Source: Patescibacteria group bacterium (GTDB lineage: Bacteria > Patescibacteriota > Microgenomatia > Woykebacterales > 2-01-FULL-43-14). From it: 42,510 nucleotides of DNA. The position numbers were made by a program, and so were the translations under genes. The stretch spans positions 1 to 42,510 of the forward strand of contig JAMCZT010000004.1 of assembly GCA_023485445.1 (NCBI GenBank). Direction: 5' to 3'. The notes beneath the pieces are model-generated. The model was not told the DNA's origin. It was given only the letters and a program-made list of their open reading frames with translations, and did no database searches. The number at the start of each line of letters is the position of its first letter. Positions within the stretch are counted from its first letter, which is position 1. Below are positions 26,673 through 34,498 of this stretch, one piece after another.

Positions 26673-27428
26673 ATGGCGATTATTGAAGTAAAAAATTTAG
26701 TTAAAAAATATGGGAAGTTTACCGCCGTTGACGGAATTTCTTTTGAAGTAAAAAAAGGAGAAATTTTCGGAATTCTTGGACCAAACGGTGCCGGAAAAAC
26801 GACGACTTTGGAAATGATTGAAGGCCTTCGGGAGATCAATTCAGGAGAAATCCTTTTAGATGGGATTAACGTTAAAGACAATCCCAATGACATTAAAAGA
26901 TTAATCGGAATCCAACTTCAATCCTCTTCTTTTTTTGACCACCTAAATTTAAAAGAGTTATTGACGCTTTTTGGCAGTTTTTATAATCAAAAGATAAATC
27001 CAATGGAAATCTTGGCCGAGGTAGAATTGACGGATAAAGCTAAATCCACGGTGAAAAGCCTTTCCGGCGGCCAAAAACAACGGTTCTCGATTGCTTCGGC
27101 GATGGTTAATGACCCGATTGTCTTATTCCTCGACGAGCCTACGACTGGGCTTGACCCTCAGGCTAGGCGCCACCTTTGGAATTTCATTCGCCAAATCCAG
27201 AAAAAAGGCAAGACGGTCGTTTTGACTACGCATTACATGGAAGAGGCGGAGGAACTTTGTGACAGGATCGCGATAATGGACCGGGGTAAAATTTTAACAT
27301 TGGACACGCCGGAAAACTTGATAAAAAACCTCTTAAAAACAGGCTTTAAAAAGAAAAAAATAATTCAAGAAGCCAACATGGAGGACGTTTTCCTTAATTT
27401 GACGGGCCATGGATTAAGAGAAGAATAA
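26673..27428 (+). CDS. ABC-2 exporter ATPase (module 1)
   Basis: GPNGAGKTTT; LSGGQKQRFSIA; LFLDEPTTGLDPQ; ATG 26673 start preferred. Confidence 0.96.
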   Translation: MAIIEVKNLVKKYGKFTAVDGISFEVKKGEIFGILGPNGAGKTTTLEMIEGLREINSGEILLDGINVKDNPNDIKRLIGIQLQSSSFFDHLNLKELLTLFGSFYNQKINPMEILAEVELTDKAKSTVKSLSGGQKQRFSIASAMVNDPIVLFLDEPTTGLDPQARRHLWNFIRQIQKKGKTVVLTTHYMEEAEELCDRIAIMDRGKILTLDTPENLIKNLLKTGFKKKKIIQEANMEDVFLNLTGHGLREE

Positions 27429-27474
27429 ATGGATAAATCAGTTTGAATTTATAAAAATTGACTTTGGAGATTTT

Positions 27475-28557
27475 ATGCAATTTGGACAGATGCTACTTGC
27501 CGCAACGAAAATGTTTTATCGGGATAAAAGAATGCTTTTCTTTTCCCTTTTTATTCCCTTGGTGATCATGAGCATTTTTGGAGTGATGGATTTTGACAAA
27601 TTTGGGACGGTGAAGCTCGGCTTGGTGAATAATCAAAGAACGGAAATAAGCAAGCGGTTCGGACAAACTTTGGAGAAGATCAAGACCTTTCAGGTTTCTC
27701 AAGGAACAGAAGAAGCGGAAAAGAAAGCTTTGGATAAAGGCGACCGAGATATGGTCTTGGTGTTGCCGGATAATTTTGGCCAATTCAACCCGAGAAATCC
27801 TCAGCCCCAGAACTTGACCCTTTACTACAATCAGGGACGTTCAGATCGAGTTGGCGCTGGGACGATGGTTCTGGAGCAGATTCTAAGCGAGTCAAATTTT
27901 CAAATTACCAAAACTCCCCGCCTCTTTAACCTTGAAAAGAAATCCGTTAGCAGCCAGATTCTTAGTTACATCGATTTTTTAGTGCCAGGGATTGCGGCGA
28001 TGATGATCATGCAGCTCGGGATCATCGGCGTTTCCGCTTTGATTACCTCTTTTAAAGAAGAGGGAATCTTAAAGCGTTTACGGGCGACTCCGATTCAGCC
28101 AAGCATTTTCTTGTTTAGCCAAGTTTTTACGCGGCTGATTTTATTGTTAGCCCAGGTGGGAGTGGTCTTGGTGATTGGCATTGCCGTTTTTAAGATGCAT
28201 TTGATCGGTAACCCGCTAAACTTGGTGGTGATTTCTATCTTGGGAGGAATAGGTTTCCTTTCGATTGGTTTTGCCATTTCTGGGATTGCCAAGACGAGAG
28301 ACACCGCTATTACGATCGCCCAGTTGATCCAAATGCCGATGATGTTTCTCTCGGGGGTCTTTTTCCCCAGAGAGTCGATGCCGGAAGCCCTCCAAAAGAT
28401 AACCGACTATTTGCCCCTATCGTATTTGGTTCACGCGATGCGCGAGTTAGCTTTGACTAATGCCACTTTATTGACTGTCCAGACGGATGTTGTGGCGCTA
28501 GCTATCTGGGCGGTGATCGGGTTTGTCTTAGCCGTTAAATTTTTCCGCTGGGAGTAG
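27475..28557 (+). CDS. ABC-2 exporter permease (module 1)
   Basis: Multi-TM; LVPGIAAMMIMQLGIIGVSALITSFKEEGILKRLRATPI. Confidence 0.92.
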   Translation: MQFGQMLLAATKMFYRDKRMLFFSLFIPLVIMSIFGVMDFDKFGTVKLGLVNNQRTEISKRFGQTLEKIKTFQVSQGTEEAEKKALDKGDRDMVLVLPDNFGQFNPRNPQPQNLTLYYNQGRSDRVGAGTMVLEQILSESNFQITKTPRLFNLEKKSVSSQILSYIDFLVPGIAAMMIMQLGIIGVSALITSFKEEGILKRLRATPIQPSIFLFSQVFTRLILLLAQVGVVLVIGIAVFKMHLIGNPLNLVVISILGGIGFLSIGFAISGIAKTRDTAITIAQLIQMPMMFLSGVFFPRESMPEALQKITDYLPLSYLVHAMRELALTNATLLTVQTDVVALAIWAVIGFVLAVKFFRWE

Positions 28558-28609
28558 TTAAAAATTCAACATCAACGGTTGACTTTGACGGTCGGAGTAT
28601 AATAAGAAT

Positions 28610-29293
28610 ATGGGATGTGTAAGGCGTTGGACGAAAATTGATTGGCTACTGTTTTTTCTTTCCTTAGTCCCCTTTGGGATTTCTGCTTATCTTTATCCAC
28701 AGATGCCCGATGTGGTTCCCACCCATTGGAATGTCTCAGGAAACGTCGATGGTTATGGCCCGAAGGTTATTAATCTCTTTTTGCTCCCAACCATCGCTTT
28801 GACCGTTTTACTTGGGTTAATTTATGTTCCTAAACTTGACCCTTTTTGTAAAAATTATGAAAAGTTTGCCAAAGCCTACCAAGGTTTACGGGCCGCTTTA
28901 GTTTTGTTCCTCCTTTTTATTTATAGTCTTGTTAACTATATCGGGTTCTCGGGACAAACCGTCCCGATGAATATCATTATGCCAGTTGCCCTAGCTCTTC
29001 TTTTTGGTTACCTCGGTTACCTAATGCCCTCATTTGAGCGGACTTTTTTCGTTGGTTTTCGCACTCCTTGGACTCTTAGCAGTGATGAAGTGTGGCGAAA
29101 GACCCATCAACTGGCAGGGAGGCTCTTTATCATCGCCGCCGTTTGGATAATGATCGGAGTTTTTATCTTTCCGGCGTTTGGTTTATGGATCTTTTTGGTT
29201 GCTATTTTATTTTCAACCTGTATTCCTTTAGTTTTCTCCTATTTTGAATACCAAAAAGCAAAAGATAAAGACACTTGTTTTCACCGTGACTAG
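28610..29293 (+). CDS. SdpI/DUF1648 family membrane protein
   Basis: MPDVVPTHWNVSGNVDGYGPK; RTPWTLSSDEVWRKTHQLAGRLF. Confidence 0.9.
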   Translation: MGCVRRWTKIDWLLFFLSLVPFGISAYLYPQMPDVVPTHWNVSGNVDGYGPKVINLFLLPTIALTVLLGLIYVPKLDPFCKNYEKFAKAYQGLRAALVLFLLFIYSLVNYIGFSGQTVPMNIIMPVALALLFGYLGYLMPSFERTFFVGFRTPWTLSSDEVWRKTHQLAGRLFIIAAVWIMIGVFIFPAFGLWIFLVAILFSTCIPLVFSYFEYQKAKDKDTCFHRD

Positions 29294-29393
29294 GACTGGC
29301 CAACTTCCGTCATGCTTTTCAAACTAAATAATTAGCAGAAAATGATTAAAAAGCAAGAATAAATATTATATTTTTTTAGATTTTTTACCAAAA

Positions 29394-29423
29394 GAGAATC
29401 GGCTCCCTAGGGAGCCGATTCTC
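29394..29423. terminator. Bidirectional terminator, perfect 30-nt palindrome
   Basis: GAGAATCGGCTCCC-TA-GGGAGCCGATTCTC between convergent genes; T-rich flank. Confidence 0.8.
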
Positions 29424-29443
29424 ATATTTACCTTGAAATATTT

Positions 29444-29740
29444 TTAACCTCTTCGGTTTTGAAAACAATCTCGGCAATAAACTGGTCGTTCACCGGTTGG
29501 TTGGAAAGGAACTTGCGTTTCTTGTCCACACTGAGCGCAAACAGCCGGGAACGTCTGGCGGGGACCGCCAAAACTGTGACCGCCTCCTCGAGTTCTCGCT
29601 TTGTAAGCGGCTCGGCAAGAAGGACATCGGCTGGGATCATTGGTGTAACCTTTTTCCGCGCGATAAGATTGATCATCAGCGCTGTCGGTAAAGGCACTAC
29701 CACATTCCTTACATACGAGTTCTTTGTCTTGGTAACTCAT
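29444..29740 (-). CDS. Zinc-ribbon protein
   Basis: CKECGSAF...CPSCRAAYKART; CAQCGQETQVPFQPTGERPVYCRDCF. Confidence 0.88.
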   Translation of the reverse strand: MSYQDKELVCKECGSAFTDSADDQSYRAEKGYTNDPSRCPSCRAAYKARTRGGGHSFGGPRQTFPAVCAQCGQETQVPFQPTGERPVYCRDCFQNRRG

Positions 29741-29942
29741 TTTTAGTTTTCACCTCCTTTTGATAAGCTAACAGCCCATCAAGAACAGCTGTTGCTTGCC
29801 AAAAGGGGCTACCAGACAGTTCTTCGGAACGGTTAGGACATAATATTTAATGGACCAACTTAAAATTATTGGAACATTAAATTCTGGAAAGGATCTTACC
29901 AGAAAAAGAGAAAAATGTCAAATATGGCCGGCTTTGCCTACT

Positions 29943-30593
29943 TAGGGAGCGGAGTTATACCTTTCGATCGCTCCGGGAAGGATTGAGAAAAGCGCGCAGC
30001 CGGTTGCTGAGGGGTTGAATCCTCAGAAGATTTTTCTGTGTGACGTAGGGGATGATGATTCGATCGCGGCTCAGGCGGAGGAACTTCGGAAATTAGAGGT
30101 AAAACTGGATTTTGTGGCTCACTCCGTGGCTTACGCTGAAGATCCCAACCTACTCGTTCATTCGGTTTATTCCTTTGGGTCAGTGATCAGAAGCGTTAAG
30201 GATTTACTCACACCTCGCGCAAGTACCATCACCCTGACCTTTCCTGGTTCCCAATTGGCTTACCCAGGGTACAATATTATGGGTGTGGCCAAATCGGCTT
30301 TTGAGGCGGAAGTTCGCTATCTTGGTCGTGAACTGGGAGCATGGAATAAAACACGCGTTAACGCTATTTCAGCTGGCCCGGTACGTACTCTAGCCTCTCG
30401 TGGGGTGAAAGGGTTTGTTTTATTCCGACAATCGGTTCGAGAAACGAACATGCTCGGTGAGGATACGTCTCAGATGGATGTTGCTTGTGAAGCTTTGTGT
30501 CTATTAAGTGATCTGAGCTTGCATGTTACGGGGCAAATTCGCTACGTGGATTGTGGTAACAGTGCGGTTTGGCCGGGAAACCTACCCGAATGA
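29943..30593 (+). pseudogene. Decayed enoyl-ACP reductase (FabI-like), missing N-terminal Rossmann motif
   Basis: LYLSIAPGRIEKSAQPVAEGLNPQKIFLCDVGDDDSIAAQ...LDFVAHSVAYA...YPGYNIMGVAKSAFEAEVRYLGRELG...VNAISAGPVRTLASRGV; stop codon just upstream, no GxxxSIA segment. Confidence 0.7.
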
Positions 30594-30631
30594 CGCGAAG
30601 AAAGTAAGGATGGGACTTGCAGATTATCGGC

Positions 30632-30665
30632 CTTCAGTGAGAAATTGCTGAAGCTTTTCTTTTTG
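30632..30665 (+). terminator. Terminator after the FabI remnant
   Basis: CTTCAG-tgagaaattg-CTGAAG then cttttctttttg. Confidence 0.7.
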
Positions 30666-30690
30666 TCTTCGATGAGATAAAATTTAAATA

Positions 30691-31578
30691 ATGGCGAACG
30701 CGGTTATTGAAATCGAAAATCTAACCAAATATTACGGCTCCTCTATAGGGGTACAAAATCTTAATTTTTCTGTTAGCGAGGGAGAAATTTTTGGTTTTTT
30801 AGGACCAAATGGCGCTGGAAAAACCACAACTATCCGTCTTCTTTTGAATCTCCTCTACCCTACTTCCGGTACCGCTAAAATCTTTGATCTGGATTGTGTT
30901 AAAGACAGTCTTAAAGTCAGAGAGGAACTTGGTTATTTGGCAGGAGATCCAAATTTGTACCCAACTTTAAGTGGGAAAACCTTTTTGGATTTCATCGACT
31001 CTTTTCGTCCAGAAAAAAAGTCAAAGTATCGACGAGAGTTGACTACTCGATTAAATCTCGACGCAAAGAGAAAGATTAAACAATACTCTCGAGGAAACTT
31101 GCAAAAGTTAGGTATCATTCAAGCTCTGATGCATAAGCCCAAGTTAGCAATTCTCGATGAGCCTTCCAGTGGTCTGGATCCCCTAGTCCAACTTGAGTTT
31201 TATAAAATTTTAGAAGAGTTGAAAAAAGAAGGAAAGACAATTTTCCTTTCTTCCCATAATCTTTCAGAAGTGGAAAAAATTTGTGACCGAGTGGCGATCA
31301 TCCGTCAAGGAAAAATCGTGGCAGTGGAAAGCATTGAGAAGATTCGACACAGGAGTATTCGGGTAGCAGAAGTGTTTTTTAAGGCGGAATTTAAGAAAGA
31401 AGATTTCAAGTTTGATAACGTAAAAATAATAGAGACAGGTGAACATTATTTAAAGTTGCAGCTGCCTAGTAGCATGATCAATCAAGTATTGGCAAAATTG
31501 GCTAAATATGAGGTTCATGATCTTAGTTTTACCACACCTGACCTGGAAGAAATATTTTTGCAATATTATGAAAAATAG
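30691..31578 (+). CDS. ABC-2 exporter ATPase (module 2)
   Basis: GPNGAGKTTT; YSRGNLQKLGIIQAL; LAILDEPSSGLDPL. Confidence 0.95.
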   Translation: MANAVIEIENLTKYYGSSIGVQNLNFSVSEGEIFGFLGPNGAGKTTTIRLLLNLLYPTSGTAKIFDLDCVKDSLKVREELGYLAGDPNLYPTLSGKTFLDFIDSFRPEKKSKYRRELTTRLNLDAKRKIKQYSRGNLQKLGIIQALMHKPKLAILDEPSSGLDPLVQLEFYKILEELKKEGKTIFLSSHNLSEVEKICDRVAIIRQGKIVAVESIEKIRHRSIRVAEVFFKAEFKKEDFKFDNVKIIETGEHYLKLQLPSSMINQVLAKLAKYEVHDLSFTTPDLEEIFLQYYEK

Positions 31579-31608
31579 GATTTGGATTTAAAAATAGAGG
31601 TGGTAGGG

Positions 31609-32415
31609 ATGAATTTTAACTTGATAAAAAAAGTTTTAAGGGATTACAAGTTTTCTATTTTGCTTTTTGGCTTCGGGACGGCTGCCTATGGTGCCTCCAT
31701 GGTGGCAATTTTTCCTTCAATTCAGACTTCTGCCAACGACTTAATGTCTTATATGGATAAAATGCCTTCCGCCTTTAGGGAAGCATTCGGAATGTCGATT
31801 AATTCTTTTAGCACCCTTGAAGGCTATCTTTCGATGGAATATTTTTCGATGATCTGGATCTTTATTTTGGTGGCCTTTACGATCGCTTTTGCTTCGCAAG
31901 CGATCGCGGGAGAAATTGATAAAGGAACAATGGAGACCTTGCTTTCTCAGCCAATTTCCCGAACAAAGATAATTTTGAGCAAGAGTCTTGTTTGGATTTT
32001 TTTGATCTTGCTCATTATCTCGGGGACTTTTATCGGGGTTTTTGTGACGGCGATAATTGCCAACATAAAGGTGGAGTACCTGGGCTTCTTGATTTTTGGC
32101 GGAGTAGCCTTAACTTTTTTCTGGTCGTTCTACGGTCTGGGGATGTTTTTCTCTTCTGTTTTCTACGACCGATCAAAAGCAATTTTTGCCCCATTAGCGA
32201 TTTTTTTGGCAATGTATCTTTTAGATATTCTCTCAAAACTTTATGATCAGGTTGATAAGTTTCATTTTCTTTCACTACTAAAATACTACGGCAATCCTGT
32301 CGAGGTAATCCAGAAAAAGGTAGTGCCTTGGAATGAGGTGGAAGTGTTACTTACAGTTGGATTAGTTTTCTTCTTTCTCTCAATAGTTATTTTTCGAAAG
32401 AAAGACATATACTAA
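31609..32415 (+). CDS. ABC-2 exporter permease (module 2)
   Basis: Multi-TM; AGEIDKGTMETLLSQPISRTKIILSKSLVW. Confidence 0.92.
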   Translation: MNFNLIKKVLRDYKFSILLFGFGTAAYGASMVAIFPSIQTSANDLMSYMDKMPSAFREAFGMSINSFSTLEGYLSMEYFSMIWIFILVAFTIAFASQAIAGEIDKGTMETLLSQPISRTKIILSKSLVWIFLILLIISGTFIGVFVTAIIANIKVEYLGFLIFGGVALTFFWSFYGLGMFFSSVFYDRSKAIFAPLAIFLAMYLLDILSKLYDQVDKFHFLSLLKYYGNPVEVIQKKVVPWNEVEVLLTVGLVFFFLSIVIFRKKDIY

Positions 32416-32456
32416 GTAAGCTTCTTTAAAGTAACTAAGATAGAAAATTTTCGATT

Positions 32457-32834
32457 TTACTCTTCCTCTTTATTCTTCGATCCTAGCTTGGCATTAATGA
32501 CCAGTTTTCTTGTCTTACCCTCGTGGTCAGAGATTTCGATACTTTTAGTTTCGTTATAGTATTCGAGAAGATAGTGAGAGAGAATTTCTTGGAGCTCTTT
32601 GAGCTTTTCTTTTTGGTCTTTGATTTGCATTTGTAGTTCCTGGATTTGTGGTTGGTTCATCACGGTTTCTTTTGCCTGTTTCCGTTTCGCGACGAAGGCC
32701 TCCGCTTCATCCTCCAAAGCTTGGTAGGAGGTGTCGTTGTCGAGGGCGTCTTTAAGCATGTTGTTTAGAACTTTGATTTCTTGCCTAGTTTGTTCAATCG
32801 AAGAGATTTTTTCTTGGATGTTAGAGAGATCCAT
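32457..32834 (-). CDS. Coiled-coil hypothetical protein
   Basis: 125 aa heptad-rich; RBS aaaggaactgcc upstream. Confidence 0.7.
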   Translation of the reverse strand: MDLSNIQEKISSIEQTRQEIKVLNNMLKDALDNDTSYQALEDEAEAFVAKRKQAKETVMNQPQIQELQMQIKDQKEKLKELQEILSHYLLEYYNETKSIEISDHEGKTRKLVINAKLGSKNKEEE

Positions 32835-33100
32835 GGCAGTTCCTTTCTAGTAAATGATATTACTTGTCCTAGATCAATTCCGAAGAATAGTCTTCTTAAT
32901 ATTATACCACCTAACCTGGCTTTTTTGCCAGTCATCTTATTGTTTATTGATCGCATAAAATCGGGGTGCCAAAATGAGGTCAAGGATTAACATTTTTGCT
33001 TGACAGAAAGGTATTTTTCTTTTCCCTACTAAAGCCTTCAGTCGAGAAAAGAAGTGCATCTTCGAGGAGATTCCTTCTGCCAAGCGGAAAGGAGGAATCA

Positions 33101-33208
33101 ATGGGTTATCAGGATCCTGACGCCTTTTTAAATGGCCTCCCGTTTTGGGTCCAGCTAGGGATCATTGTGCTTTCCTTCACTGGAATCGTTGCGATCGCCA
33201 TGCGGTAA
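33101..33208 (+). CDS. Small TM protein, 35 aa
   Basis: RBS ggaaaggaggaatca before ATG; MGYQDPDAFLNGLPFWVQLGIIVLSFTGIVAIAMR. Confidence 0.65.
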   Translation: MGYQDPDAFLNGLPFWVQLGIIVLSFTGIVAIAMR

Positions 33209-33221
33209 GTTAAAAAGGAAA

Positions 33222-33266
33222 AAGGGTGGCGGCAACGGACTCAAAAACCAACTGCCTCCACCCTGA
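33222..33266 (-). terminator. Terminator for the 33273-33551 gene
   Basis: AGGGTGGAGGCA...TGCCGCCACCCT followed by tttttcc on the minus strand. Confidence 0.7.
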
Positions 33267-33272
33267 CTAACT

Positions 33273-33551
33273 TTAGACGCCTGCCTTGATCCTTTGGATA
33301 TAAATTCTCACATTGTGCTTACTGTACCTTGATTTTTTCCAAAGAGCTAGAATACTCTGGATGACTCTCTCGTCTCCTAGCAAGGCGACTTTTACTCGAC
33401 AGTTCCTCAGCCAGTCGCCGATCTCATCGGCGATATCCTGGTCTTTAGCTAAGCTTTTCAGAGTATGGGAAGTGGTTATTCCCGTGTAGTCGCGTGCGAC
33501 CTTGTAGGCCACGTCGTTACCTGTTACAAGGACTGTTACTTGGAATCTCAT
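33273..33551 (-). CDS. Hypothetical protein
   Basis: 92 aa; RBS aggaggaaag; TATAAT upstream. Confidence 0.7.
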   Translation of the reverse strand: MRFQVTVLVTGNDVAYKVARDYTGITTSHTLKSLAKDQDIADEIGDWLRNCRVKVALLGDERVIQSILALWKKSRYSKHNVRIYIQRIKAGV

Positions 33552-33569
33552 TCTTTCCTCCTGATCAAT

Positions 33570-33680
33570 TTATCCTATAAAAATTATACCACACGCAACC
33601 AAAACAACTACGGTAAACTTTGTTCCAAAACGTGCGGCAATAGATCCAACAATCAACCATCCGCCTACGGTTGACAGACC
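33570..33680 (-). pseudogene. C-terminal remnant of an MFS-like transporter
   Basis: GLSTVGGWLIVGSIAARFGTKFTVVVLVACGIIFIG*, no start codon; in-frame TAA directly upstream. Confidence 0.5.
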
Positions 33681-33815
33681 TTAGCTATTTCATTTCAATC
33701 CCTTCTTCCTTCGATTGTGGCAGGGGTTATAACACGGTGAATTGAAGGCTGTCAAGCAAGACTTATGACGTGCTTGGTTATTGATGGAGGCGCATGGAAG
33801 CTTTACTATTCTTTC

Positions 33816-34448
33816 ATGTCAAAGTTTAAGCCGATTTTTAAAACATTTTCCGCTATCTGTTTGTCTAGCCTAGTTTTAGTGGGGCAGCCCTTTGTTTCTT
33901 CCTTTAAATTTGAATCTTCAGAAAGGCTGAATTTAATTAAAAAACTGCAAGCCCTACCTCCGGCTAAGGAGGTAACGGTTGCTCCTCAGCTGCCTCCTCT
34001 ATCCCTTACCCCAGTGTCTAATGGCTTTAGCCTCGTGATCGAAAAGATTGGCGTGAACGTGCCAGTGGTGGAAAAAACGGATCTTATAGATGAAAAAATT
34101 TACATGGAAGCGATGCGGCATGGGGCTGCACATGGAAAAGGGACTGTTCTCCCCGGCTCGCCGGGGATCTCTTTTATCTTCGGCCATTCCTCTAATAATT
34201 ACCTCCCTCTGGGCCCCTATAACTCGATCTTTAACCGTTTAAATGAATTGGAAAAAGACGACCGATTGAGCGTTTTTTACAAAGAGGTTAGATACGATTA
34301 CTTAGTGACCGAGAAAGTGATTGTTTCCCCCCAAGACATTGGTCACATTATAGAGAAGACCGAGGAAGCGATCTTGGTAGTGGGTGCGTGCTACCCGGTG
34401 GGAACGACGAATAGCCGAATTTTGATTAAGGGAAAATTAGTAATCTAA
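33816..34448 (+). CDS. Sortase family protein
   Basis: FIFGHSSN (His), VVGACYPVGTTNSRILIKGKL (Cys, Arg); N-terminal TM. Confidence 0.9.
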   Translation: MSKFKPIFKTFSAICLSSLVLVGQPFVSSFKFESSERLNLIKKLQALPPAKEVTVAPQLPPLSLTPVSNGFSLVIEKIGVNVPVVEKTDLIDEKIYMEAMRHGAAHGKGTVLPGSPGISFIFGHSSNNYLPLGPYNSIFNRLNELEKDDRLSVFYKEVRYDYLVTEKVIVSPQDIGHIIEKTEEAILVVGACYPVGTTNSRILIKGKLVI

Positions 34449-34461
34449 CTAGCCAAAAGAG

Positions 34462-34490
34462 TTGACAACCGGTTGGCTGTACTCTATCAT
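34462..34490 (+). promoter_or_regulatory. Sigma70-type promoter
   Basis: TTGACA-N17-TATCAT, 8 nt before ATG 34499. Confidence 0.75.
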
Positions 34491-34498
34491 ATTAATTA

